From: Ceratodon purpureus
Lineage: Eukaryota; Streptophyta; Bryopsida; Pseudoditrichales; Ditrichaceae
Length of the DNA stretch: 64,000 nt
NCBI GenBank assembly: GCA_014871385.1
Contig: CM026426.1
Span: 53,401 to 117,400, forward strand
Direction of reading: 5' to 3'
Shown: positions 25,050-38,086 of the stretch, in pieces
How positions within the stretch are numbered: position 1 is the stretch's first letter
How the letters are laid out: every line of letters begins with the position of its first letter
Translations under genes and position numbers: made by a program
The notes under the pieces: model-generated
What the model saw: the letters and a program-made list of their open reading frames with translations, nothing else
Database searches by the model: none
Told to the model about the DNA's origin: nothing

Positions 25050-25425
25050 TAATAATAATAAATAAATAAATAAATAATAAATAAATAATAAATAATAAAT
25101 ATTAAAAAAAAAAACTGCTATCAACTTAAAAACTTGTGAACACACTGAGCAAAATCGTAGCAGTAAAGCTTGGATTCTGGAATCCTTCAATCTCCAAACT
25201 CATGAGAAAAAAAGTCTATTTTGCAGGAGCCTCACCTTGTTCCATCAATATTCATGTGATCGAAGGATCCATTTAGTGTAACCTGTTCAAATAAGCACAA
25301 CGCTTAGTGATATCCAACCAATGATTGTACAGACTTGAGAGTCGTTGAAAAAAAAATTAAAAAAAAAAAAATTAAAAAAAAAAAAAATTAAAAAAAAAAA
25401 AAATTAAAAAATTTAAAAAACATCT
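25050..25425. repeat. AT-rich microsatellite tracts of copy B
   Basis: An (AAT/AATA)n tract at about 25050-25110 and an A-rich (TTAAAA)n-like tract at about 25345-25425. They correspond to, but differ in length from, those in copy A. Confidence 0.8.
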
Positions 25426-26082
25426 GCAGGGGATTGGGGCGTTCCTCACTATTGTGATCCACAAAAAAGGTTTATGCAGAGAATACAACAGAACTTACCA
25501 AGGGCTACAGCCAAAATCGGGGGAGGAGTTCTTCCGTTCCAGGTACTAACACATTATGCCACATCCGTTCCTGGATTTCACAACGTTCAGACAACGACGC
25601 AAAATGTGCAGTGAGGATTCCTAGAAGGCCCTGGAACGTACCAAGCAAGGCGACAAAATCCTAGACCAAATTGTTTTACCTTAAACCAATCACTGTACAC
25701 AAATGAGAAAAATCATCCAACCAAGCTCCCAGAACATAGAGCACTAAAACTAACATATGATTTTGATTAAGATTCTGTAGCGAGCTACGGTAGAATTAAG
25801 CATTTCCGAACGCAGTAAAACAAATTCACCAACCCCGTTGCACAACATATCGGTACACGCAACACTTGATAATCTTAAAACAACGACAGCAGACCACTTG
25901 GAGCACCGATTAAAATGTTCATAATCATAAAAAGCGAAGATCGCCTTACACAACAATCACAACAAGCACAAAATTTGTTTGAGAATGATTCATTTCTTTT
26001 TCGAGATTCAGAGGTCTTTGTACAAGAGCATGATCACCTATGTAGTAGAAATTGAACAATCTTAGTAATAAGCGAAACATAC

Positions 26083-26176
26083 CTCCCATTGTTTCATAGC
26101 ATAGTTATCGAGATCCTCGAGACCTGGGGTCCTAGCAGCAATGCTTCCAGATACGACGTCTCTTGGAGGCCCACCC
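26083..26176 (-). pseudogene. TFB2: TFB2/p52 single residual exon, copy B
   Basis: The 94-bp exon is identical in structure to 6646-6739 and encodes TPGLEDLDNYAMKQWE. The two preceding TFB2 exons are missing because they lay in the deleted 1.43 kb. It cannot encode a TFB2 protein. Confidence 0.75.
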
Positions 26177-27034
26177 CTGAAACAATCACAGTTACCAACC
26201 CACTTAGCAGTTAATATCCGTGATGGCAGGATCGCCTGAGGGCCTGCAAGACTACTCAAATTATGAATTCGTGATTACATGTTTTGTGGAGTCAGTATCA
26301 AGTCTAAGTTCCAAAAAAGACGTCCACTACTAAGTCTTCTACTACGACGTCCACATGGTGTTAACTAACCAATCTCAAAGATATTAAGACCGCTCTTCAG
26401 TGGAGAAAAAACACATATGTGCCAAAACAGCATGATACCATGACAAGGACGTGAGAGGAGCACCTCATAGGGACTTCCGATGTTTCCTTGAGCGGCAAGC
26501 ATGTAGAGAAGTATGTAAGCAACCTGCTCCAAAAACCAAAAAAAAAAAAAAAAAACTTTGCTGAGACCGGTACTTTGCGAAAGTATGAGGATATATTGTA
26601 AAAGTGAAACTGTTTCGAATATTCATGGTTTCTCAGAGGTAAAAGGATTAGACCCGCACAGCTGCTATTGTTGAGATTATGTACCTCAGCCCCGCTTGGT
26701 ACAAAGCAAGGTGACAACTTGAATATCCTCAGCCTCACATCGGGTGTGCGCGGATGATGCGATTTGTCCAATAGCTGTCCGCGCTGCAAGTCCACGGTAA
26801 ACCTTCAGATCTTCCTACTTCCAAGAACCCACTCACGCCTCTCCCGGACATTGTACACCAATAGAACCAGGGTCAGTAAAACATGAGTAACTCGTAGATG
26901 ACACGGCAAAATGGTGCATCCCTGGTGGTCGGAAGTGTAACAAATTTGTGATACATGCTCAAGTGTATGAGCCTCCACAGGGGGGCATGTAATCAGATGG
27001 ATCAAATATTGGAGGGGATCAGCAATGTAGTCAC

Positions 27035-27226
27035 CTGAACTCGCTTGCCAACTCGAAGAGGAACCGCTTTCGCTATCACCTCAGAGCCAACTGGCGCAGA
27101 TTGCAAGTGACTGACGGTCAGATCAATTCCCTCAACTCTGGCCCAGCAGGAGACGATTTGAGCGCCCCAGCTGGCTAATGTCTCTGCTAGAAGCGCCGTG
27201 ATGCCACCATGAAGCACTCCAACCGG
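27035..27226 (-). pseudogene. hotdog thioesterase (DHNAT-like) exon, copy B
   Basis: The same 64-codon exon with the same splice sites as 9032-9223, encoding VLHGGITALLAETLASWGAQ. It is part of copy B. No complete gene is seen around it. Confidence 0.7.
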
Positions 27227-27879
27227 CTGGCACAGCAACACGTAAGAACTGATGGCTTGGTATAAAGGAAAATTGTTGTGCCAATCATCTAATACAAAGA
27301 ACATAAAGCAGATCCCGGAAACAGATCGAGGTCCTCAAATTGGAAACTGGCGCAACCATGTACTGTATGGAATTTATGTTCATACTATTTTCTAAGCTCT
27401 CTAGCGTCAACGCAACATCCGTCCCTAGGCACGCCCTCCTCAATACCAAGAGTATGCTAAGTAGACTTTCCTCAAGAACCAACACGGAGAGTTGTTACAG
27501 AGTTAAGTGCGAACTCATCAGAGCTCACAGTGATAACCCTCGGGTCAGGGCTTAGCACTACACATTCACAACCCTTGTCCTTAGCATACAAAACAACGTC
27601 CTTCAAATACTCTATAAAATTGCTCCATTGCTCTAACCTTCTGCCTATCGTTCACAGACACTCCCAATTCACGTTTCCATCACACAAATCCCTGCCTCGC
27701 CCACCATCCATGAACCCGAACTGTCACCTCACCGCTCTTCACAAAACCAAAAACCCACCATGAAATCCATGCAAATCACATGAGCTCACATGCAACAACC
27801 ATCTGAGTACAGACACAAAAACGAGCAGTATGCAGCAGAACTACCATCGGCATCACACCTAAGAGAAAGTTAACATGCA

Positions 27880-29160
27880 CTTTAGTGACCTGCACCCCCA
27901 GCCTCAATTGCACCCTGCCTTGCGTCCATCTCCCCAGTCGCCCCATGTCCGGCCTCCCTCCTCTCGCCAGGCTGCTTTGCACCCACTCCCCGCTCGCCAA
28001 CGTCCGCCCCGCACCCGTGACCTGGCTGCCCTGCGCCCCTCCGCTCAGCGCCTGCATTTGCCTCCGTTCCCATTCTGGGAGCCCACCGGGCCCGCCTACG
28101 CTGCGCTCCGCCCCATGGCTCCCAGTGAGCGCGCCCTGATCACCTCACCGGTCGAAACAATACACATTACAGAGCGAACACACCCGTGCCCCTAATCCCT
28201 TCTCTCCACAAACTCAGCAAAAAATTCATGTTTCCATCCTCTTAAAACCTAGGCCATCATCGCCCACGCGAGAGAAAAAAAAAAAAATCATTCCCTCACC
28301 TTCTCCCAAAAATCCAATCCCAAATTCGGAAACCCCCCCCGCTCCTTCCCCCAGCGCGACCCCTCAATCCCCACCGAAAAAGAAAAAAAAAAAAAAACCC
28401 ACTCACTCACCACTCAACCCCCCTCCCTCCGACCCTCCCTCTCTCACCTACAAACGAAGATGATCTCGCCTCCGGCATCCCCCCGCCTCGTCGCCTGAAG
28501 AACGACCACCCCACCACGTAAGGGCACGTGAAAAGCACCCCATAACAGCATGCATTCACATCGATCCGTGTCCCATCATGGCGTGAACAATACCACCCAG
28601 GTGCGAAATCGGTGCAGGCATTGCGTGCACATCGAGAGCATGGAATAAGGGCACGGACAGCCATAGCTCAAATGCACCAGAGTGCTGCCCCCTGGGACGC
28701 CCTTCCAAAACCTGCCCTGCGACTCAGTGCCGTTGCCGCTGACGACGAGGGATCGCCCGCCCAGCACCACCCTGGTGCAATCATCGCGCTCCTCCCGCAT
28801 GCTCTGCAACTTCTCCGCGGTACCTCCTGGCTGGCCACATCACCCGGCGCTCCCCCCCCCCCCCCCCCCCCCCCGGGCTTGGGAACCCCCACAACCTTCC
28901 TGGGCCTCGCCCTGCCCGCATGTTGTTCGAGGCGCTCCCCAATCCGCATCGGCAATCGGCATCGCGCTCGCACCATGCCCCCCCCCCCCTCGTGGTGGCC
29001 AGGGTTTCGCTGGTGTGGCGTCGCTCGGTTTCGTCCATCACAACCCCGGGAGAGACGATCCCAAACCCGCCAAAGAGCCCCTTAACCGCCATCATCTCCA
29101 AAACGTACATGCTTCACAACTGAGATCTACAACGGTCCAGGAGGTAGTGGTTTAGGGTGT
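27880..29160. other. GC-rich block of copy B
   Basis: Counterpart of 9880-11150, with different poly-C and poly-A lengths that shift the frames. No product is assigned. Confidence 0.3.
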
Positions 29161-29776
29161 GGTTCCGTGTAATCCAATATCTGTATATGCAAGCATGTCG
29201 TTCTGATCAGCATTCACGCGGGATGGTCACACATACGGAATGGACTCCGACCCTGGTTAATTTCACACGTTGATCGTTAATCCGTGGAAACCCTCGTCCA
29301 GACTTTATCACTTACATTAGGTCCGGAGATCAGTTCAGAGCTTACAATGGACAAATTTTTGGGGCTGGAAGAATGACCTGGCGCGTCCAGAATCTCGAGG
29401 TCGAGGTATTATCACTGCAACACCTGCTCTGCATTGTTTTGCAACAGTTAAAGACTTTGCCGTGCTGTCGAATGAGACATGGTCTGTTTGTGGAGGAAAC
29501 GAACGTGAAGTTTATGGCTCACTGACATGGCTCGGTTGCTGGGTGTGCAGCTCGCTCGGGAGCAGGCAAGCTGCGGGAAAGAGAAAGCTGCGGGAATACA
29601 CAGCTTATTCTGGACGTGCTCTTTTTTCTGTTTCTCAGAGGCTGGACAAATTCCCCACGGTACATGATGGTCCGACGGAGTTGTATCCTCTCGAAACGCG
29701 CCCTTGTGATGTGTGCTGTGCAAAATCCATTTATGGGTGTGTACAAGGCATGAAGTTTGCTTCAATCTTGTACAAG

Positions 29777-30817
29777 TTGATCTCATTGAATTTTGGTTTA
29801 GGGTACCTCTAGTTTTTTTTCCCGAATAATTTTTTTTATTTTGTTTTATTTTTTTAAAAATCAAATTTTATGTTGCTGCCCGCCCGGTAAGCGCTGGGTC
29901 CCCTGCCCCCACCCTTCAATTCCCCGGGGCCATAGCCGGAGGTCACCTCTGCTACATGTGTCCCGCGCCACTTCTTGTCCGATGTGGTGATCTGATGTGG
30001 CCGAATAAGGGTTTAGGTGTTCATTTTGGTAGATTTCGATTGAGACATATCCGTTGGAGGGTTTAGAGATGATGAGAATATGTCTAAGATATTTACATAA
30101 CGCGCTGAAATATGATTCCGTAGATTCGGCATGCGGACATCTCGAATTGCATAAGTTACAACAACAGGTTCCATTTTGTTTTGATTCCACGCTCTTCACC
30201 GGCAGTGACTGCGTATGGACAAATGTCCACCGGTCTCGACATACATGGATTCAGATGCGAAAAGAACAAAACACTAGATCTTCGAGAAGATGAATCCTTT
30301 CCAATGAAACAGAGCATGCAACCAAGAATATATGTGAGGACAGACAAAATCAATACAGTAGTAATTTTTCATTTGTATATCTATAACAAAAAACAGCAAG
30401 GTACAAAACGGCATCGAGAACAGATTCACAGCAAATACTTTGGCCTGCTAAAGTTCGTATCAGCTAGGGGAAAGTTGCAAAATTTGCCACTAAGCTAGAC
30501 TCAAGTGTTCGGATGTGAGGACTAAGACACTACATACTACGTATTCAACTGACTAATGTCACCTGGTTTACCCTATTCTTCTTTGTACAGAGAGAGAATA
30601 TAGTAGCAGAGGCAAAAGGTGCTGCACATGTGCACCAGCCCTACAGTGACGATGACACCGATACGTCGGTACAGTAACGGAGGACGCAGACGCCCCTGTG
30701 CACGCTCTAAGTAGATATCCTTTTGTACACCGCCTGACAACGTTAAAGTCGCGAGTATGGATAAAGACACTTCGGAACATGTTAGATTCGGAAGGCATAA
30801 AGAAAACAGAAGTGCCT
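29777..30817. other. flank of copy B, no supported gene
   Basis: T-rich sequence at about 29810-29860, then only chance-looking frames on both strands. Confidence 0.35.
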
Positions 30818-31414
30818 CTAAGCGCGTGCGGACTGTGCCACCCACATGTCTGGACGTGGAGCAATTTTACTGCCGTCATAGACCCAGATCGGATGATTCC
30901 CGGGACCAGCAAGACGTTCACGCAGGTGGCGCAACTCCTCCGTAGTGAGGCTCGCGAGTGGCAGGTTGCGGTAGCGTGCATCAGAGAAAGGAACTGCCAT
31001 CGTCCAGGACGTGTTCAGGATGCCCCATGAGTAGTTGAAGCGGAACGCCTCAAATTCATCCTTTTGGACCCAGTTATCTCCCGCAACTTCGGAAAAATCT
31101 GCACGAGCCAGGCGCATGACGGCATACTCCGGATTGGCATCCACCGTGTTCTTCCACATCTTGCAAACCGCACGAGCTCGGTCAACATCTGCGAATGTTA
31201 CAATTTCCGGTGCGACCCAGGTCCGGTCAGTGCAAAAATAGTCCCAAGGGTCAGGACCACGGGCGACTTCAGCGAGCAGCGCCTGCAAAACTCCATGGCA
31301 TGCAATGACTTCGCAAGACATTGTGTGAGTCAAAGACCGCAGTGCCGAATCAAAACGAGACAGAGACAAGACCTGGTACTCAGAAGCAGAACTAGCAAGA
31401 CTCAAGGCACGCAA
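30818..31414 (-). CDS. F-box-like protein fragment (tentative)
   Basis: A 198-codon minus-strand frame contains DVDRARAVCKMWKNTVDANP followed by EYAVMRLARADFSEVAGDNW. This resembles the second half of an F-box (V-CK-W------P-LW) and its following helix. F-box proteins recruit substrates to SCF ubiquitin ligases. The ATG near 31322 (MSCEVIACHGVLQALLAEVA) is an alternative start closer to the motif. A further exon may lie at 31972-31745. The leucine-rich first half of an F-box is not clear, so the assignment is weak. It could equally be an unrelated helical domain. Confidence 0.35.
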   Translation of the reverse strand: MRALSLASSASEYQVLSLSRFDSALRSLTHTMSCEVIACHGVLQALLAEVARGPDPWDYFCTDRTWVAPEIVTFADVDRARAVCKMWKNTVDANPEYAVMRLARADFSEVAGDNWVQKDEFEAFRFNYSWGILNTSWTMAVPFSDARYRNLPLASLTTEELRHLRERLAGPGNHPIWVYDGSKIAPRPDMWVAQSARA

Positions 31415-31744
31415 ATCAAGTAAGACTTCTGTAAACAGATATGATAAAGAGGAAGAAGCATGAGGTTTATGCAGTAAGCCACTGGAGATCTCAAGTGGAG
31501 GAGGAGGGGAGACATACCTCGAGGCAACCTACTCATAGACTCAATTACGCTCGGTAGGCCTGATGATTAAAATCATTGTGATTCCAGCCCTGGATGTCAC
31601 GTACTCCCGTGTGTGAGGCCGTATCCTCTGATCTACAAAGTGAGGGAGCCTAGAGATGTGAACGAGGTTATCATATCGACATAATGTGATTGAACGATCA
31701 TCTACTGGTTCTATCACCTCTAAAGAAATTAGCACAGAACGTAA

Positions 31745-31972
31745 ATATACGTACCTCAAAGAACTATCAAATCCGCACAGATCATGGTTGTAACCGGCGG
31801 GTCAGTCGGGACACCATCGACATACAATTGCACATACGGCTTGATTGAGATCCATTTTGCCAGAGCCATGCAGGTTGAGCTTAGGCCCCGGACGCACAGG
31901 TCCCCACTAGCACCGCCACCACCTACGGCAGCGCTGCCACCGGGCTCAACTTCGCCATGGTCCGGATCAACC
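31745..31972 (-). CDS. exon-like frame beside the F-box-like ORF
   Basis: After a CAG acceptor at about 31973 the minus strand encodes VDPDHGEVEPGGSAAVGGGG, then LAKWISIKPYVQLYVDGVPT. It ends in TGA at about 31745, just before a GTACGT. It could be the 3' exon of an upstream gene or another fragment. The family is not recognised. Confidence 0.3.
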
Positions 31973-33068
31973 TGAGCAAAAAAAAAAATAATACCAACTT
32001 CTAGAATGCAAGAAGTACTCAGGATGCAACTCGGACAGGGGAAGATGAGATTGAGAGTAGTGGAAGGTTGCACCGATTCAGCTCATCGGGGCCTAAACAC
32101 TGAGACCTGGAGTCATTGGCCTGGGCACCCCAGGTCACTCCATTGGACACCCCCGGTCACTGGCTCCGGCACCCCAGGTCACTGTGTTGGACTCCCTCGT
32201 GAAATTGAAGTGAAGTGAGCATTCCTGCCAAAGAGCAAATATATGTCACTGGGGCACCCCAGGTCATCAGGCTGGGCACCCCAGGTCATTGGATTTGGGC
32301 ACCCCAGGTCACTGGGCTGGGCACCCTAGGTCATAGGTTTCGGCACCCCAGGTCACTAGCTTCCGCACCCCAGGTAACTCGATTGGGCACCCTAAATCAC
32401 TGGATTGGGCACCCGGGGTCACTTCCTCAGGCACCCCAGGTCACTCGATCAGGCACCCGAGGTCACATGCTCAGGCACCCCAGGTCACAAGCTTCAGAAT
32501 CATTTGTTGTTGAATTGAGAATTGAAAACCTGAATTCATAAAAGTTCTCAATTCAAATGACTTTGGCACCCTAGGTCACCAGATTGGGCACCCAAGGTGT
32601 ACCGAATTGAGCACCCGAGGTCACATGCTCCGCCACCCCAGGTCACCAGCTTTGGCACCCCACGTCACTCGATTGGGCACCCCAGGTCATTGGCTCGGGC
32701 ACCCAAGGTCACTGGGCTGGGCACCCCAGGTCACTCACTCAGGCACCCCAGGTCAGTGGCTTGAGACTCCTTAGATGTTGAATTGAGAATTGGGAATCTG
32801 AATTCATAGTGGTAATGACTTCGGCACCCCAGGTCACTGCATTCGGCACCCGAGGTCACAGGCTCCAGCACCCCAGCTCACTAGCTTCGGCACCCCAGGT
32901 CACTGGATTGGGCACCCCAGGTTACAGTGGTGGGCACCCCATGTCACTGGGCTAGGCACCCGAGGTCACTCACTCTGTCATCCCAAGCCGTTCACTCCAG
33001 CACCCCAGGGCACAGGCTTGAGAATCCTTAGTTGTTGAATTGAGAATTGAGAATCAGAATTCATAATA

Positions 33069-33526
33069 CAGTCAATCCTTGATAACTGTTAACGGTTGGG
33101 AGCATGCTTTTTGTTATCACTTGGGGAATACTAACACTTATCTTTTACTTTATAAACTTATGTTTTCCTTTATAAACTTATGTTTTACTTTATGGACTTA
33201 TCTTTTTACTTTATATTTTACTTTATCGTTTACTTTATGAACTTAGAATATATGATCTTTTACTCTATGATCTTTATAATGCATGTACCAATCAATTTGT
33301 TTCTAAGATGGAAACCATAAAATATTGCTTGACCTCAAAGTTATCTCCCTTCAAACTATGGTTCTTACCTAGGCCCCTTTAAAGAGCACTTATCACTTAT
33401 CTAGGTCAAATTAGGAGCATAACATTACATAAGTGTTACTTGTCTTAATTTTAAGGGAGCAAAAATCTCCATAACACATATAGAGTTTTAACACTTATCG
33501 AGGTAACACTTATCGAGGTTTGACTC
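33069..33526. mobile_element. pogo-like MITE with TA target duplication
   Basis: A 458-bp AT-rich insert starts CAGTCAATCCTTGATAA and ends TTATCGAGGTTTGACTC. The ends are inverse complements and TA flanks both sides (33067-33068 and 33527-33528). CAGT-AAACCTC-type termini with a TA duplication are typical of plant pogo/Emigrant-like elements. No transposase is encoded. Confidence 0.7.
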
Positions 33527-35799
33527 TAGTCCTCAATTCAAATGACCTTGGCACCCCAGGTCACCGGATTGGGCACCCCAGGTCACAGGCTCCCACACCC
33601 CAGCTCACTAGCTTCGGCACCCCAGGTCATTGGATTAGACACCCTAAATCACTGGATTGGGCTCCCGAGGTCACTCGCTCAGGCGCCCCAGGTCACTGGC
33701 TCAGGCACCTCTGGTCAGTGGCTCGGGCACCCCAGGTCACCGGCTCGGGCACCCCAGGTCAGTGGCTTGAGAATCCTTGGTTGTTGAATTGAGAATTGAG
33801 AATCTGAATTCATAAGAGTCCTCAATTCAAATGATTTTTGGCACCTGTGGTCACCGGATTGGGCACCCGAGGTCACATGCTCCTGCACCCCAGGTCACTA
33901 GGTTGGGCACTGCAGGTCACTGGGCTCGGCACCCTAGGTCACCGGCTCGGGCACCCGAGGTCAGTGGCTCGGGCACCCCAGGTCACTGGGCTGGGCACCC
34001 CAGGTCACCGGCTCGGGCACCCCAGGTCAGTGGCTTGAGAATCCTTGGTTGTTGAATTGAGAATTGAGAATCTGAATTCATAATAGTCGTCAATTCAAAT
34101 GAGTTTGGCACACCAGCTCACAGGCTCGGGCACCCTAGGTCACTGAGTTGGGCACCCCAGGTCACTGGCTCCGGCACCCTTGGTCATAGGGTAGGGCACC
34201 CCAGGTCACTGGCTCCGGCACCCCAGGTCACTGGTCTAGGCACCCGAGGTCAGTGACTCTGGCATCCCAGGCCATTCACTTGAGCACCCCAGGACAGTGG
34301 CTTGAGAATCCTTAGTTGTTGAATTGAGAATTGAGAATGTGAATTCATAATTCTGTCAAACCTTGATAAGTGTTAACGGTTGGGAGCATACTTTATGCTA
34401 TCACTTAGGGAATAGTAACACTTATCTTTTACTTTATAAACTTATATTTTACTTTATAGACTTATCTTTTACTTTATATTTTACTTTATCTTTTAATTTA
34501 TATTTTACTTTATCTTTTACTTTACGAACTTAAAATATATGATCTTTTACTCTATGATCTTAATAATGCATGTACCAATCAATTTGTTTCTAAAATGGAA
34601 ACTATAAACTATTGCTTGACCTCAAAGTTATCTCTCTTCAAACTATGGTTCTTACAAAAGTCCCTTTTTAGACACTTATCACTCATCGAGGTAAAATTAG
34701 GAGCTTAACATTACATAACACTTAACACATAACACTTACTAGTCTTAATTTTAAAGGAGCAAAAATCTCCATAACACAAATAGAGTTTTAACACTTATCC
34801 AAGTAACACTTATAGAGGTTTGACTGTAGTCCCCAATTCAAATGACTTTGGCACCCCAGGCCACCGGATTGGGCACACCCCAGGTCACCGGATAGGGCAC
34901 CCCAGGTCACTGCATTGGGCACCCCAGGTCACATGCTCCTGCACCCCAGGTCATTAGGCTCGGCACCCAGGTCACTGAATTGAGTACCCCAAGTCACTAG
35001 CACAAGCACCCCAGATCACTGGCTTAGGCACCCCAGGTCACTAGCTCGGGCACCCCAGGTCACTGGGCTGGGCACCTCAGGTCATTGGCTCAGGCACTCC
35101 AGGCCAGTGGCTTGAGAATCCTTAGATGTTGAATCGAGAATTGAGAATCAGAATTCATAGTGGTCCTCAATTTAAATGACTTTAGCACCCCAGGTCACCG
35201 GATTGGGCACCCCACGTCACTGTGGTAGGCACCCCAGGTCACCGGCTCGGGCAGCCCAGGTCACAGGGCTAGGCACCCGAGGGCACTCACTCTGTCATCC
35301 CAAGCCGTTCACTCCAGCACCCCAGGGCACTGGCTTGAGAATCCTTAGTTGTTGAATTGAGAATTGAGAATCTGAATTCATAATAAAGTGTTAACAGTTG
35401 GGAGCATACCTTTTGTTATCACTTGGGGAACAGCAACACTTATCTTTACTTTATGAACTTATGTTTTACTTTATGGACTTATATTTTACTTTATAATTTA
35501 CTTTATCTTTTACTTTATGAATTTAAAATATACGATCCTTTACTTTTTGATCTTAATAATGCATGTACCAATCAATTTGTTTCTAAGATGGATACTATAA
35601 ACTATTGCTTGACCTCAAAGTTATCTCCCTTCAAACTATGGTTCTTACCTAGGTCCCTTTAAAGAGCACTTATCACTGATCGAGGTAAAATTAGGAGCAT
35701 AACATTACATAAGTCTTACTAGTCTTAATTTTAAGGGAGCAAAAATCTCCATAACACATATAGAGTTTTAACACTTATCGAGGTAACACTTATCGAGGT
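33520..35799. repeat. 2,280-bp higher-order repeat, unit 1
   Basis: The most diverged unit. Differences concentrate in its first 300 bp, and it is near-identical to unit 2 from about 33831 on. Confidence 0.9.
34353..34826. mobile_element. pogo-like MITE, type 2
   Basis: 474 bp, from CTGTCAAACCTTGATAAGTG to CTTATAGAGGTTTGACTG, followed by TA. It was carried into the higher-order repeat, so the later copies arose by array expansion and not by new insertion. Confidence 0.7.
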
Positions 35800-35806
35800 T
35801 TGACTC
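35386..35806. mobile_element. pogo-like MITE, type 1, left end truncated
   Basis: Starts at AAGTGTTAACAGTTGGG, lacking about 15 bp of the left terminus, and ends TTATCGAGGTTTGACTC. Confidence 0.65.
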
Positions 35807-38079
35807 TAGTCCTCAATTCAAATGACTTTGGCACCCCGGGTCACCGGATTGGGCACCCCAGGTCACAGGCTCCCGCACCCGAGCTCACTAGCTTCGGCAC
35901 CCCAGGTCACTGGATTAGGCACCCTAAATCACCGGATTGGGCACATGAGCTCACTCGCTCAGGCGCCCCAGGTCCCTGGCTCAAGCACCTCTGGTCAGTG
36001 GCTTGGGCACCCCAGGTCACCGGCTCGGGCACCCCAGGTCAGTGGCTTGAGAATCCTTGGTTGTTGAATTGAGAATTGAGAATCTGAATTCATAAGAGTC
36101 CTCAATTCAAATGATTTTTGGCACCTGTGGTCACCGGATTGGGCACCCGAGGTCACATGCTCCTGCACCCCAGGTCACTAGGTTGGGCACTGCAGGTCAC
36201 TGGGCTCGGCACCCTAGGTCACCGGCTCGGGCACCCGAGGTCAGTGGCACGGGCACCCCAGGTCACTGGGCTGGGCACCCCAGGTCACCGGCTCGGGCAC
36301 CCCAGGTCAGTGGCTTGAGAATCCTTGGTTGTTGAATTGAGAATTGAGAATCTGAATTCATAATAGTCGTCAATTCAAATGAGTTTGGCACACCAGCTCA
36401 CAGGCTCGGGCACCCTAGGTCACTGAGTTGGGCACCCCAGGTCACTGGCTCCGGCACCCTTGGTCATAGGGTAGGGCACCCCAGGTCACTGGCTCCGGCA
36501 CCCCAGGTCACTGGTCTAGGCACCCGAGGTCAGTGACTCTGGCATCCCAGGCCATTCACTTGAGCACCCCAGGACAGTGGCTTGAGAATCCTTAGTTGTT
36601 GAATTGAGAATTGAGAATGTGAATTCATAATTCTGTCAAACCTTGATAAGTGTTAACGGTTGGGAGCATACTTTATGCTATCACTTAGGGAATAGTAACA
36701 CTTATCTTTTACTTTATAAACTTATATTTTACTTTATAGACTTATCTTTTACTTTATATTTTACTTTATCTTTTAATTTATATTTTACTTTATCTTTTAC
36801 TTTACGAACTTAAAATATATGATCTTTTACTCTATGATCTTAATAATGCATGTACCAATCAATTTGTTTCTAAAATGGAAACTATAAACTATTGCTTGAC
36901 CTCAAAGTTATCTCTCTTCAAACTATGGTTCTTACAAAAGTCCCTTTTTAGACACTTATCACTCATCGAGGTAAAATTAGGAGCTTAACATTACATAACA
37001 CTTAACACATAACACTTACTAGTCTTAATTCTAAAGGAGCAAAAATCTCCATAACACAAATAGAGTTTTAACACTTATCCAAGTAACACTTATAGAGGTT
37101 TGACTGTAGTCCCCAATTCAAATGACTTTGGCACCCCAGGCCACCGGATTGGGCACACCCCAGGTCACCGGATAGGGCACCCCAGGTCACTGCATTGGGC
37201 ACCCCAGGTCACATGCTCCTGCACCCCAGGTCATTAGGCTCGGCACCCAGGTCACTGAATTGAGTACCCCAAGTCACTAGCACAAGCACCCCAGATCACT
37301 GGCTCAGGCACCCCAGGTCACTAGCTCGGGCACCCCAGGTCACTGGGCTGGGCACCTCAGGTCATTGGCTCAGGCACTCCAGGCCAGTGGCTTGAGAATC
37401 CTTAGATGTTGAATCGAGAATTGAGAATCAGAATTCATAGTGGTCCTCAATTTAAATGACTTTAGCACCCCAGGTCACCGGATTGGGCACCCCACGTCAC
37501 TGTGGTAGGCACCCCAGGTCACCGGCTCGGGCAGCCCAGGTCACAGGGCTAGGCACCCGAGGGCACTCACTCTGTCATCCCAAGCCGTTCACTCCAGCAC
37601 CCCAGGGCACTGGCTTGAGAATCCTTAGTTGTTGAATTGAGAATTGAGAATCTGAATTCATAATAAAGTGTTAACAGTTGGGAGCATACCTTTTGTTATC
37701 ACTTGGGGAACAGCAACACTTATCTTTACTTTATGAACTTATGTTTTACTTTATGGACTTATATTTTACTTTATAATTTACTTTATCTTTTACTTTATGA
37801 ATTTAAAATATACGATCCTTTACTTTTTGATCTTAATAATGCATGTACCAATCAATTTGTTTCTAAGATGGATACTATAAACTATTGCTTGACCTCAAAG
37901 TTATCTCCCTTCAAACTATGGTTCTTACCTAGGTCCCTTTAAAGAGCACTTATCACTGATCGAGGTAAAATTAGGAGCATAACATTACATAAGTCTTACT
38001 AGTCTTAATTTTAAGGGAGCAAAAATCTCCATAACACATATAGAGTTTTAACACTTATCGAGGTAACACTTATCGAGGT
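35800..38079. repeat. 2,280-bp higher-order repeat, unit 2
   Basis: Differs from unit 3 at only a few positions by eye (for example near 36249 and 37031). Confidence 0.9.
36633..37106. mobile_element. pogo-like MITE, type 2, repeat-unit copy
   Basis: 2,280 bp downstream of 34353-34826 and near-identical to it. Confidence 0.65.
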
Positions 38080-38086
38080 TTGACTC
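37666..38086. mobile_element. pogo-like MITE, type 1 truncated, repeat-unit copy
   Basis: 2,280 bp downstream of 35386-35806. Confidence 0.65.

Larger units (their letters stand above)
24545..29776. repeat. segmental duplication, copy B (shorter copy)
   Basis: Near-identical to 5106-11776. The junction of the missing 1.43 kb is at about 26380-26384, where AATCTCAAAG is joined to TTAAGACCGCTC with three extra bases between. The low divergence means a recent duplication or gene conversion. Confidence 0.9.
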
